Made by a program: the position numbers and the translations under genes. Positions 44,333-57,700 of a stretch of 64,000 bases of DNA are shown piece by piece. The number at the start of each line of letters is the position of its first letter. Within the stretch, counting starts at the first letter, position 1. Under the pieces are notes generated by a model that had not been told where the DNA came from, searched no databases, and saw only the letters and a list, made by a program, of their open reading frames with translations. The stretch spans positions 4,836,001 to 4,900,000 of the forward strand of contig JAYKYS010000019.1 in assembly GCA_036924285.1 (NCBI GenBank). Reading direction: 5' to 3'. Source of the DNA: Asterella californica. Its lineage: Eukaryota > Streptophyta > Marchantiopsida > Marchantiales > Aytoniaceae.

Positions 44333-45640
44333 TTGTCACAAAATTTGCATACTTTTAATTATAATACGGATGAAGTAAACGAGGATTGTAAGAAATTTGA
44401 GGATGAGGTGGCAGAACTTGAAGAAATAAGATATCATAACGAACAAAGCGAACCGGAACACTATTCAAGCAATTTGGAATTGGACAATGTTGACTTAATG
44501 CAACGAACTACTCTTAAATTTACTTCTAAGAGTACGAATCGTGAAGAAACCTTCTCGATCAAAGATCCTCTAATACCGATAAAATCATTTTGTGCTGAAT
44601 TACGTCAATTGAACCAACAACAAAAGATAATCTTCAATGATTGTATGTACAAAAAAACGCTTTCCACATGAACCAATCCATTTATTTCTTACGGGAGAAG
44701 CAAGAACCGGTAAAATATTCATCTTATTAAAAATTATACAAAGATTGTCATGGATATACGAAGATGATAAATCCAGGTTTAATGACCCTGAACAAATGAA
44801 AGTTTTGAAGATAACATACACAGAACGAGCTGCATATAACATACAAGGAATGACTATTCACAATGCTTTAGCAATCCTTAAAGACTCTTACGATATGAAC
44901 GTATCAAAATTAAGTCCAGATCAACTGGATAAATACATCAAATATTATAGCCAATTAAGATTATTAGCGATAGACAAAATCTCTCTAGTGGACGCAAGAA
45001 TGTTCTCATACATAAACCAAAGACTACAACAAATTACTCATAATTTCAACCTTCCATTCGGTGGCATAGATATATTTGTTTGCGGTGACTTTTGTCAAGT
45101 ACAATCTGTTCAAGATTCATGGATTTTTTCAGTCATCTAATATTTATTCTCAAAATATTACCACTAACACATGGTCTTTATTTTTCAAACACTATGAACT
45201 GACTCAACCTATGGGTCAGAACAATACAAATTTTATATAAATTTTGAATCGTATTCGTATCAATCAACAAACATCTTCGGATCTACATAATTTAAATTCA
45301 ACTTATCAGAAAACGTATTCTAAATCAAAAGATATATCTCATTTATTTTACACTAACAAAGATACTAAACTTCATAATCAACATATTTTAAGTATAACTG
45401 ATGAGAACGAATATTTATTACATTCAAAAGATCATTTTTCTTGTGTTATATAAAAAGGATTTAAAATATCCATAAATCCAAAAGATACAGCTGGATTATA
45501 TGGCATTTTATCTCTAAAAGCTACCATGTTAGTAGAATTATGTTATAATTATAACACATGAGATGGAATCACAAATGAAAGCGATGGGATTTTGCTATAA
45601 GTTAAAGCTTACAAATTAAAAATATCTTAACTCGAAGGAG
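44333..45640 (+). pseudogene. Helitron PIF1-type helicase, catalytic motifs damaged
   Basis: Frame 1 (44333-44671) ends with RQLNQQQKIIFNDCMYKK. A run of seven A at about 44647-44653 shifts the frame, and frame 2 (44637-45140) continues RFPHEPIHLFLTGEARTGKI, MKVLKITYTERAAYNIQGMT, IHNALAILKD, YSQLRLLAIDKISLVDARMF and FGGIDIFVCGDFCQVQSVQD. Later fragments (NRIRINQQTSSDLHN, HLFYTNKDTKLHNQHIL, DTAGLYGILSLKATMLVELC) extend the helicase to about 45640. Walker A has Ile instead of Ser/Thr after GK, and Walker B reads Asp-Lys instead of Asp-Glu, so ATP hydrolysis would fail even without the frame breaks. Confidence 0.85.
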
Positions 45641-45700
45641 CCACAGATCTTTATATCAAAAGAAGGTTCTGTTCACGTGAATCACTTATGGGTTTTTTAT

Positions 45701-48700
45701 AACTGAAGTGCGTAAGTGTAATCAAGTTATCTAACGAGTTCTAAATTCAATGATTTAAATTTAACATTTTAAATTTAATGAAGCTAATTTAGAGAACTTT
45801 GAAATAAGTCATAATTTGTATATCTCGTTGAGCAGTACTTCCTCCTGCGACTAGTACTTTCTCTTGCAGACTCAGCACTTTAATACACTGCACTTTTCAC
45901 TAATTTATTTTGAAAATTATTATCAACCAATGGTCCATGATTATGTTGATTGCTTGTTTGAATATTTATCTTTTTCCTCCGTTTTCTAGAAGTGCAGTTT
46001 AGATGCATATTTTATTTGATAGCACAGACTTTTGACGTTTTTGCAGGGTTGGCTAGGAGTCTTACTTTACAATAGCTCGAGGCGGGACCTCCATAGTCTC
46101 TATTTTACTTGTGCACCGTCATGGGTGGAGACATTATCATAGACTTCAGCGCGGAGGAAATTTCATTTCGGTTCAGCATGGATCCGATACAGTTGAAATA
46201 TTTGTCATTATGTAGGCGCGAGAGTGACGACGACAGGGACAGCCGAGAAAGCTGACAAAGAAACAATGCGAGTGACACTGTGACACGTTTAAATCAGTGG
46301 ACGTGGCAGCATTGCATTGGGGGCGACGGAAAATCTTCAGGGTCTCTGTCTGAGAGGTGCTGCCCGCCTTGTATCGCTTAGAAGAATTTGGTGGGGGATT
46401 AGAGACATTTTAAGGAAAAAAAGGCAAGGATCGACCCATGAGCTAGAGAGTAGAGAGGGGGAGAATAGAGGCAGGGAATAAGGGAAGGACGAATGGAGGA
46501 ACGTGTTGGAAGGACGAGAAGAAAGACACCTGCTGCCGGTTAGATTTTTGTTGCACTGCGCTCAACACAGACGCTGTTTCCTCGAGGACTCTTGCTAGAG
46601 GAGGGAAGCCACGAAGGTTACTGTTACTGGTCAATCCATGGTGGCGCTGGAGGAAGTGGAAGGACGAGGGATACTCACAGGGACGGATTAAAGCGGGAGA
46701 GAGCGGAGATTTGTCGAGTAGGAGATCGCGAAATCGTATACAAACATACTGGCAGATATAGAAACGTTAGGAAAATGAGAGGCGCTAAAGTAGGTGTTGG
46801 CGCATGGCGGTGAGATCGGAGTTTGGCGCTGGGAGAGGAGCGAATGTATGCTTGATTATACATTATCTTCATGAGAAAAGCGGTGGGTTATTTGGATCGA
46901 CAATCCCTGTCTGCTGAGAATTTGACGGAATAGCAGTGGGGAGCTCCAGGGCCAGAGGTGAGTGGATTCTTCAAGCTTGTGAGAATTGGATTGAGCCAAA
47001 TCTGTCATGTTATTGAGCCATAGCTTCCTGACGTGGACTTGTTTTAGAGTCGGAGTGTAGATGGTGTGGTATTGTGCCGGGCTACCCCTCTGACACAAAC
47101 GTTGAATCATTCGCGCGTCTTTGAAACTGGAAGAAATATGACCTTATGGGTGTCGATCGTTAGGTTTGGCGATGTGTTTCGCATATCAACAACCTCTTCT
47201 AGTAGTGGGAGTAGAGTACGTTTTGATCCTTACGTTTCCCGCACTTGCAGACTGGGGGAACTGTGGACGTCGGGAGACGTTGGATTCTGCAAGCACTCAT
47301 AAAGGTCTCGCCTTCCGACTTGAAGGAGGTTTTCCCCTGGAAGGAACTTCAAATTACGGATAGTCCTGTCTATTGGGGGCATTAGGTGCCGCCGTCTCTC
47401 CGAGCATCAGGCACCCAGGTTGGTGGTGGGTTTTTCTCCTGTGAACTTTCCATGTCCCCTTTTTCGTCTCGCCGCTCCTTTTATGTCCATCTGGTCCGCA
47501 CCATCATCTCTCCGTCCCGGTTCGTTTGAGTGATTCATCGACTTAGGTCGCCAGGGTCTAAGTTTTCGCCGTTCGCTAGCCCGTCTACTGTAATAACGCA
47601 ACTCATCCCAGTGTGCACCAACGCTTTTCCTCGGTGAACTCTTTGAAATTCTTTGAACCGACGAGCTTTCTCAAGTAGATAGTTCAGTAGCGTTGTACAG
47701 TAACCGTACAGTTTTCATGGTCCATAATGAGACAATGCAGTGCTTGAGACAGCATCCGGGTAGCTTGTATGAGCAGGCTTTCCAAGTAAAAAATTGTTGT
47801 TTCGTATTTGTCTTTGTACTGTGGTGTACTTTAATGAAATATGTTTGAGAATTGTCAGTCCTGCCTGTTCGAAGCTCGATAACGGAGTATGCTGTTTTGA
47901 TCCTGTATTAATGTTCAAAGTTAGTTTTATGAGACTGTGATCAAACGAAAGTCAAATCGAGACTCCAAATTGTTTAACACTGAAAATTTATCTTTGGAAC
48001 GCGGAGACTACTTCCACACAGAAGGAGACATGTAGGACGTAACATAAGCAGAGAGTGTTATGTTATTTGGTATTCACCCGAGGGACCTTGTATACATGTG
48101 TTTGGAGTCTCGGACATTGTTAGGTCTATGTGAAGTGTAGATCGTCCAGGAATGAAAATTGTACAGACATCTTGGTTAAATGAAAATTCTTGTCCTCTTT
48201 GGGCGCGCACTGAGTAACTTCACCTCCAGTCCTGTGGTCGGTATTGGTTCCCGCATCTGGGGTCCTGTTCCCGAAATGTGCTGTTTGCTACACATGCGCA
48301 ACGTCCTGATCCGTGAGGAGCCTCTTTCGCTAAAAAGTTAGACAATTTTTGTTTACATCTTCCCCATTTTTTTGCTGTATACTTTTTTGGTTACAAAATT
48401 CTCGGGGTACCCTAAATTTATGTGGGTAGTTCTTCCATCTCGCTGCAAACCACACGGACGGGCATGTAGAGAGCGTATACATTTTTAGACGTCTCGCCGT
48501 TTTGTTGGGTGTATGTTTGCCTTCAAGGTTTTGCTGTTAAGTTATGCCTTCGTTGATGCTATTATCCCTTTTGACTGATCTTGTGAATATAGCTTCTCTC
48601 ATATTCCGTGAACCTTTATACGAAGATATGTACGCTGTTGTTTGATGTTTCGTTAGTTTGTCTCTCTGTTTTGTTCTTAACCCGTTTGCTGAATGCATGG

Positions 48701-48766
48701 AAGTAAATCAGTGCTTTTCCGGAATATATGCTGACATCGTTGTAATTCCAACAGTTATTGTTCAGC
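45701..48766. other. Region upstream of the BAG6-like gene
   Basis: No coding family recognised. Base composition rises in GC from about 46,050 onward, which fits the transition from the AT-rich Helitron to a host promoter and 5' UTR. TTATTGTTCAG just before the ATG at 48767 looks like a splice acceptor, so the 5' UTR probably contains an intron with a first noncoding exon somewhere in 46.5-48.3 kb. Confidence 0.45.
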
Positions 48767-51700
48767 ATGGACGTTGGTCAAAGTAGTGCCGACAATACGA
48801 GCGCTGTGGAAGACGGAGGAACCACAGTAGAGATCAAGATTAAAACCCTCGACGCTCAGAGCTACACCCTTCGAGTTGAAAAAAACGTAAGAAATCACTT
48901 CGAGTTTCATGTTGGTCTGTGGTGATTGATTATGAAGATTTGCAGGATATGATCTTCGTAGACCGTGCGTAATGATTTTTTTTCATATAATTTTTACTAC
49001 TTTTAGCAAATTCACGCTCTGTAGGATTTGAACCTATGACAAATCAGTATCGAATTATTGTTATGTTCAGTTTTTCTCTTCTGTGCGGCATTCCAGTGTG
49101 AGTGGGTACTCTTGCCTGTACGTATGGGTCATGTTTCATGCTTCTGGTGGCTGCTGTGCGCATCGTCATATTTATCTCACTTTAGTCTTACGTAGCATAC
49201 ATTTACTAGACATCTTGATTAATAAGACTCAAAAGGCAGTTTATTCATCTTGCAGACACCAGTGCCAGCTTTGAAGGATCAGATAGCTTCTGTTGTCGGC
49301 GTGCCGGTCGAGAACCAACGACTTATTTGTCGGGGCAAGGTCCTAAAAGATGATCAAGTTCTATCAGCCTACAGTATCCATGTCTGCTATTTCTGTTGTT
49401 AAACCGTTATCTGTTACCCTACGCCATAGCTTCTGTATTGGCTTCCGAGGTTGAAGGGGCGCAAAGCATGACACCATTAGTTTCTAAGCATAGGGACACT
49501 TTATTTTGATGGGAGACGTATACAGTGTGTGTGAAAAAATCAACCTAGCTCGCCCTTTGTGCATAGAAACTTGTCTTAACTAGTATCAAAGATGTCGAGG
49601 ATGGCCACACTCTACACTTGGTTGCCAGGCAACCACAACCTCCTCCACCTATATCCACAGGTGAGGCGATCATCATTCAGAGCACATGTGCAGTTAGCAG
49701 TAAACCTCCTTGGCTTTTCGGGGTAGAAACTAGAAGGACGATAATTTCCACACTAGATCCTTTCCAATAGTGATGGTTGCAGTTGGTGATACGAGGGTAT
49801 TGGGCATTTGTTGTGTAGAAGAGCTGGGCATCTGTTCTTTATTAATGCTTCTATGTACAGTTTATTTATTGACTTCTGGGAAAATCTTAAATAGATGGGA
49901 AAGAAAGACGAGTAACTCTTAACGTTATTGGTCGAAGTTCGATGATTATAGTTCTGTCACCTGAAGGAAGTCGGGTGGCGCATGCTGGACAGACGGTGCC
50001 TTCTTGCGAATCGTGCTAAGTTAAATCTACGTTACTGGCGTAATATTGGAAAGTAGTAAAGGAAGAAGTCCCATACGAATTAATCCAACTATGGCTCTCG
50101 TTACAGGTCAGGAAGCGGGAACAGGCACACCTGGACCTTCGGACATGGTTATCGTGTCACCACGAAATAGGTCCGGTCATGTGTCACACAGCTTGCTCAT
50201 GGGAACAATCAACATACCCGACACTGGCGATGGAGGAATGCCTGACTTGAATAGGGTATGTTGTTCTTTTTCGAGCTCTTTTGCTTGCGAATGTGGTATG
50301 GCACAGCGCATGACGTGCACCTATGGTAACGAGGACACTACGCTGGAAGGTACTTTTCAGCAGAAAGAAGGTACTAGTCGAAAGACAAGGAAGCTGGGTG
50401 CAGCTTCGTGAAGTTCTCATTATATTTGTTACATAGCTATGTACTTCTCCGGGTTCACTGCGTTTTGGGGGCTAGCTCGGTATGTGGGCGTGGTCCAGTT
50501 TCCCATGTACGATATATAATTGTAACATAGTCGTCTTTCTTTTATATCCAGCTGTTTGCCTGAATATCCAAGACGAAAGAATTTATAGATTGAAATATAG
50601 TCGTGAAACCATCCGTGAGTATTAGGACCTAAGGGCCATAGTTGCAGCCTTGCGGCGGGTGATGCCTGAACACACTCTGGATGCCTGAATACACTCTGGA
50701 CTCAACTTTACCAATTACTGTGACCTTCCTTACAGAGAAAATGGTGAGAACTGAAATGGTTAAAATTAGTGAGGTCAACGTCGTCGAATAGGAACTAGGT
50801 TATATGTTGATAACAGGTCCTTGAATCAGATTTGCACCGACATTTACCCGAATGTACAGCTATGGTGGTGAATTTTACCTGCTTGTACCTGATTATACCT
50901 TAATGTTTCCATTTGGTGAACAGATTATTTCGGCTGTCCTGAGCTCTGTAGGCATCGGTAATGCTGTACCCGCTGTCCAAGCAGCTGCAGGAACTGGAGG
51001 TACAGTGACAGTTGTAAGTGCTCGCGAACTTTTCAGGCTCTTCAGAAGTTGGTAGAGTGAATGGCTTGATTTCGTATCACAGAAGCTCAAGTCTGGGAAT
51101 TTGCTCATGAGGGTTTTGATTCTGAAGTTTCGCGTCTAGATTAGACCTGTCAGTTGCGTAGAAGTTTACCTGTCAAGCGTTTTCCTTTTTGAAACTCGAG
51201 GAATATGAACTCTGTACACCAACAACGAATGAACTCTGTACACCAACAATGACTCAGGTCGGATAAGTAGGGTACCTCGTTCCGTCAGCTCACGAGGAGA
51301 GAAGAGTCTCGCCTTGCTTCCGTCCTGCGAACAGATAGGTCCTATACATAGTTTCTGCTTTCCGAGGGTGAGAAAATTTCAGAACTCAGATAATCTTGTA
51401 AATCGTATCTTCCTCAAAGGCCAGTGTCTTGGGTGTATCTCCATTTCGTCACGGTTTTGATGATATTCTTGCTTTTCTCCAGAAACTTGAACAAAGAGCA
51501 CATAACTTGGCGAGAGAAATTGCTTATCACGGTAGAGATGCTACAAACCTTGACGGTTAAAAGCAACGTACTTTTTTCTGACTCGATGGTAGAAACCTGA
51601 GCTAAAATAAGACTCAAGGGACGCTTTTTAATCTTGAAGTGAGTGGATAACTTTAACTGCGCAAAACTTGCAGCAGGTGGCTCTCGACACGTAAAAAAAT

Positions 51701-54700
51701 CTGTACCATCATTTCATCTTGTGTCCTTAACCCAAACTGCACTTTCATCAAAACATAGCTCCTTAGATACAGAACCCTGGGCATACAGTACTTGTAATGG
51801 CAACACGGGAATGTATTTGAAGGAAGGTTAGTATCACCCTTGCGTACCAGGTTGACATAAATGTGGTTCGGCTTCTGAAATAAGAGCTTCGCTTATCGCC
51901 ACACGTAAGTCCAGCGGTCATCCAGTCCCTATTTAGATAGAAACCCTGGCATCAGCGTCGGAGTTTAGGATCCTGTATAGACTTGAAGATGCTATGTTCT
52001 TGCCTGAGCATAAGGTTGTGGTACAACACCCCTGGACGAAAACGGTTAAAACTTATGAATCCATGGTGCAACGACCAGATGATAATAAACCTCATCTAGC
52101 CTGCACATGCCTTCATCTGGTTTATGCTGGGGGGATTTCAGTCCCTTCATGGGATGGCTCTTTACCACGGCGATAAGTTGAGCATCAGCGAGCTGTTGCT
52201 TATATCGCACTCTGGGACTTGTCCTTCCGTACCTTACCGTCTGAGTTGAAGGTCTCGGACTTGAGTCATCTCCGTATGAATGCTAAAGACGGTGTTTCCT
52301 TGCCAGGGTGTCCTGCCCACAAGACCAGCACAAGCAACTGGGTCCGATGGGCAGCAAAGACCAGGGGGTACGGATACTCGAGTACAAACAGGACCTCCTC
52401 CTCCCGGTTTTGATAATGGCATACCTCGGGAGTTAGAAGCAACACTACAGATCGATGCGTTGTATGGTTCATCACCCTCAGGGATATTTAATGGGGCTGG
52501 TTCCAACGCCCCTACACCTTTCCGCATCATCCAGCAACCCGTGGTGTGTCTTCTTTCTAAGCCTATCGTGAGGAAAATTTAACCCTATGAACAGTTCAGT
52601 ATACTCACTGCAGAACATAATCGCATTCTCATCCGCTCTGATTATGAAGCCTCATGTGAGAGAAATATTCTTGCTGTTGTGCATGCCATTTGCCTTTTCA
52701 GATGCGATTCGCGTACCCGTGAGTTTTATTCGATATATATCACTTTCTTTCTTTTCAGGTAGTTCCTGACGCTTTGACAACTATGTCCCAGTATCTGGAC
52801 CGTTTGGAGCAGTCTTTCTCTATTACCGGTGAGGCTCAACATCTAAGCTCATTGTTGATTGTTCTGTTTCGGTGCTTCTTAATTACCTGCCGTAGATAAC
52901 TGGATTGTGATTAGAAGGAGGTGTTTGACTAGAGAAACAAATGTCTAGTATGTTCTGCTTTAATGTACATCGTTTGGTTCTGTATTTTGCTAGAAGGTGG
53001 GACTGGCCAGAATGATGAAGGCACGTCCGTCAACGAAGGTACAAATCATCCTCAAACCGTATCGGGACAGACATCAGGGACTCAAACGGCTCAAACTGGA
53101 CCAGCAAGTGCTCCAAGTGTGTTTCCAGAAGGACTTTCAGTCCCTTCTTCCTTGCCTGCCTCCACCAATGACAGATCAGATACGGGAGTAACTCCTGGAG
53201 CGCCTACTCCCGCCCGGCGCTTGCCAACTCCACAAGCGCTCGGATCGATAGTGCAGCGGGTGCAAACACTTCTTAGTGGCCAGGCTGGATCTGCTCTTGC
53301 AGTGAGTATCTATTCGAAGTAACTGTAGAGTGACTAGATAGATAATTTATTAGCGTTGGCTACATCTGAGAAGGGAAACCCTTGTATTCTACTGCCGGTT
53401 GCATGCATCAGTCAGTTTGAGGCTCGTTGAAGATATTTAATCATGTCGTTGTTGCTTTGAACCAAACATTCCTGGGGGTGGTAGAAATGAGAAAGTTGTG
53501 ATCTCTACATTTTTTGTCTGGCTTCTTGATAAGGATTACGAGCAATTAGAACTCACCTTTTTGCCCAACATGCCAGCGCCTAGCGACGCAACTGGAGAAC
53601 GAGCCGAGTCTACTTGATGCTGCAGCGCGGACGGACGTCCAAACCGCTGCCGTGCGAGATGGCCATATGATGCAGAACCTCGGTGCGTTGCTTCTGGAGT
53701 TGGGGCGTACAACTTTGACACTGCGGATGGGTCAAACTCCTGTAAGGCTGAAGCTGTGGATACTTGAGTATTTACATTGCATGGTTGTTTGCAACAGTAT
53801 GTTACAATCTGTTTCCAACCATCAAGGCTTGACACCGAGACGGATATTCGAGATCTGGAAAGAGAAGATGGTGATAGCAACAATATAACCCATTATAGAA
53901 CGACTCATAATCTACACTCTTAACCACTTCTCACCTGTATACGTGAATTGTTTGCTTATCTTCTTGGCCCGTCGTTTCCAAACTGGCGCTTGCAAAGGCA
54001 TTCATTTCACGATTCAGTTGAGGTTCTGCCTTACTTTCACCCTCTGTCTATGAAAACTATGCGGTTCCTTCTTTTCTCTTTTGCTACACAGGCTATGGTT
54101 CTCCCTGACAAAATTCACCACCTTCACACCACCTTCACTATGTGTCCGCTCTGTGCAGTCCATGATATCTTCCCCTTCAGGCTACCTCCTTTGGACTCTC
54201 CTTCCTCATTTTCGAGTTTTCTTGTCCTTTCTCAAGCCAACGTTTCCCACTGTTTCTTGTATTTGTTTCGATCCCTATCTAACGGTTTGCTATCTAACGT
54301 CGAGCATAACCCCTTGGCATTCCTCTCACAAGCTCACGAATCTACCAGTACACAGAGAACGGGAGTTCGCCCTCAGATGTTCCCGGAACTGAACAGAACT
54401 CCTGGACCGACAAGGCCCTGCTGAGTTTGGAAAGTCGTCAACTTTGTTTGATCACTTTTCCTACTCATCTATAGCCTAACCCTCCCTGTTGGGTGCTGAT
54501 GAAGTCAGAGAGCAGGTTGCGACAGGAGAGTGTTCTGTTGCATGCTCTGTGTGTATCTTGTGGAAGTTAGGTTTTTCCAGTTTACATCTACTCATTACCT
54601 ACAGCCGTGCCCGGGACCTTTGTTGAGGCAATTGCCTCTTAACTTTCTTCATGTTTGACAATCTGGTTCGATTATTCCTGGTTGCTTCATGATTGTTTCT

Positions 54701-57700
54701 CCAGACGATGCGTACTATCTTCTGTATGTTCATGCTCGTCACTATATAGATAACTCGCTATCATGCACTTTACTATTCTATTGAACACTCTAGATTACAT
54801 TTATAGATGCTCTTTCACTTAGATCGTCATGCATCGCATATTGTACTTGTCGTCTTCTGCACGTCCATATCTTGGGGTACCATCTTTATTTCCGCTTGGT
54901 CCGACTCGGTTATATACATTCTCTGACTTCTCAAACCAATAATGAATATAACTTCTCAAACCAAGTTAGAGTACATGCGCACCACTCTTTTTAACTCACT
55001 TTGTACTTCGACGGGTTCAAAACCATTGAGGGGTTACCTAAGTGTGTAGGCGAAGTTACAGTTTTCGCCGGAAACTGCTTTACCCGTGTACCATTATCTG
55101 TACCCAAGTGATAGAGGACCGAGACGCATTGTTCTGAGTGAAGTTTATTGACTGTGATGTGATTTTCAGGCAGAATCAGTGGTCAATGCTGGACCTGCCG
55201 TTTTCATTTCTCCTTCTGGTCCGAATCCTATGATGGTCCAGGTACGCTTTTAATCTTAAAGGTGGTGGTTTGCTTGCCATGTTCTCTTAGTTCTGGGTTG
55301 GGCTAGTTGTCTGCTCATTGATTTCTGGCAGGGGGAGTGCTTACTTAGGGTCTCGTACTGCAGTCGGTACCATTGCAGACAGGTGTGGCGTTGGGTGCAT
55401 TGCCTGTTGGGACGTCTCAGCCAAGTGGTGGTATTGTGGGTCCCACTTTAGGACCCAGAAGTATTAACATACATATCCACACCAGTGACTTAAGGGTTCC
55501 TTCTGGTGCTCCCTCTCCTTCTCCTTCTCCTTCCTCCCCTCAGCGGCCACCTCCGCGAGCAGTTGCTGGTGTGACTTCCGGGGCCCCAGCTCTGACAGTA
55601 CGACAAGTTATGGAGCGGGCGGAAGCTGCCAATTCGGAGCATGGACTTACCGTTCGACAGATACGTGGACGAGCAGAAGCAGCGAATGCTGGGCAACAAG
55701 ACAATGCAGAGATGAATCCTCAAGGAGGTGTGGCAGGTCCTGTTCAAGGCGCCATCATGACATTTAACGAGAATGGTGCGATGAGGGTGGTTCCTGTGAG
55801 AACACGACCTGCTGCTGGTGGTCACGGCAATATATCAGCTAGTAACGCTGCCAACGATACCAATGCTACCGCGCTTCTTGCCAGGTTCCAGCAGCAGCTC
55901 GAGTCTCTTCAGCAGAGAGCGGTTCCTCAGTCTTCAGGTCCTGGTGCTTCCGGAACTAATTCATCTACTCAGGAGCCCAGTGGCAGTTTACCTTCAGCAA
56001 CCATGCCTCCAATAAGGGCCCAAGTCCATGTTCAGTCATGGGCTCCTACTTTCATCCAAGCTTTGGATACGGGTTTCCCACAGTCGGTCGTCTACGGTCC
56101 TGCAACTGGGGAGGTGTTGCTGCAAGCACAAGCACAGAATCAAGGAGCTCAAGCCTCCACAGTTGACGCTCAAACTGGTACACTCTCCCCGAGTTCTGCT
56201 CTATCTGGTTTTGGGTTGGCAGCTACCTCCTCGCCTTCTCCATTTGGGGAAAGACCATGACCATGAATAGGATCGTGTATTAGTGGCTACTGGTACTTCG
56301 TGTTTGTCTGCTTCTATTGTAATAGTTTACGTTATCCTGTTGAAGGGCTTTGCTTCGAATACGATGGGTTGAAATAACAGTATGCGTGTGAATCTGTACT
56401 TTCAAGTGGGTGGATAGAAATGTCCGATTTAGTAGTTCGTTCGTGGCTATCATGAATCTCATCTCTTACTGAGTATCTGCTTGAGGATTTGCTAGATCGG
56501 TCGTTTTATGGCCAAAAGGGGATTATTCTAGATCGGACTACGAAGAGAACAGTTATTTACTGAGGATTGAACAAACATAGCGCAGAGTACTCTTTGGTCT
56601 CGCGCAGTAAAGCACTCTTCTGTCGGTAATTGTAATTTCAAATGTTTTCATTTCTCGCTAAATTGTGCTTTATTATTCAGGTTTAAACGTCGAAACGCCT
56701 TCTCAAGTTCTTTCTGGATCGGAGCCGACGGTCACCACCTCAAATGAACAAGTGGAGAACCAAAGGGGGATGGACGCTGAAATTAGCCGGGCAATCACGG
56801 ACTCTTTGGTTCGTGGTCCAGGTGTTTCGCAACAAGATGTTCATGAAATCGCTGATTCTTTGGGCCCTCTTCTTAACCAGATCGTTGCGGCTTTTCAACA
56901 GCCACGGTCACCAGCTGATGAACCTCGTTCCGACCAGGTGCCTCTAAGATTATAATCTAATGAGATGTTATTTGGAGTGCGTTGCAAGTATGTAGCCGTT
57001 GTTTTGACCTCAATGCGTTTGTGGGTTTGCCAGGCGAACGTTCAGTCGTCAGTGTCTCAGTCTGCTGGAACACCTGACGCCGTAAGTTCTAGAGCTTCAG
57101 CAACATCCACCGAAGGATCGCATCCCAGCAACCCGCAACATCCCCCAGGTGAAGGAGGTGGCCAGGCGCTAGCTTCAGACAAAGTCGAACATGGTGGATC
57201 AGCAGGGGATGTTCACACAGGTGTCAATATGGATGTTACGGATAGCAGTGGAACCGCCTCAGGATCACGACCCCGGACTAGTAGAGCAGAACCGACTTTG
57301 GGTCAGAAGTCGCCTGAAGGAAGCATGGGAGACGGTGGGGAGAGGCCGCCCGAGATGAGGGCCAATCTAACACAAGAGACAGGCGAAGATAGAACGGGTA
57401 ACCCTCCTCTTGGCCTAGGCCTTGGAGGTTTACAACCACTTCCTACCAGGGTAAGGTCGTTGTTTGGCTGTAGCATCTAGTTCGATTGAGTTTAGTAAAC
57501 CTTGTCCCGCGTTCTTGTTTCGAATTTGACAAAGGCTAGGAGAAAGTGACGTAAATTGTTTTGTACATGTCTTATCAAATCAAACAGGGCTGTATGCGAT
57601 CAGAGAGAACTTCGTTTCAGTAATCCCGGAAGCTTCAAGGATGTTCATCGTTTGAAGCAGAAACAAACTAATCCAGTATACTGTGATTGCAGGGTCGTAG

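Larger units (their letters stand above)
41440..45700 (+). mobile_element. Decayed Helitron
   Basis: Consecutive plus-strand fragments follow the order of a Helitron protein: DUF6570-like region, the conserved block before the Rep domain, the block after the Rep domain, and a PIF1-type helicase. Each is broken by stops or frameshifts, and the HUH Rep core itself is not found. An OTU-like protease segment lies in front. Very AT-rich compared with the neighbouring BAG6-like gene. Helitrons normally begin TC and end CTRR after a hairpin; I could not fix either end, so the limits given are only those of the coding traces. Confidence 0.8.

Noticed and set aside
46443..47601. Several short frames upstream of the BAG6-like gene
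   Set aside because: No conserved features; GC-rich promoter or 5' UTR sequence explains them.
49018..49052. A functional tRNA gene
   Set aside because: Only the 3' half is recognisable; no D arm, anticodon loop or complete acceptor stem.
53948..54424. 158-codon plus-strand frame in the BAG6-like gene
   Set aside because: Lies in the 53742-55169 intron, has no conserved motif and no splice signals matching the neighbouring phases.
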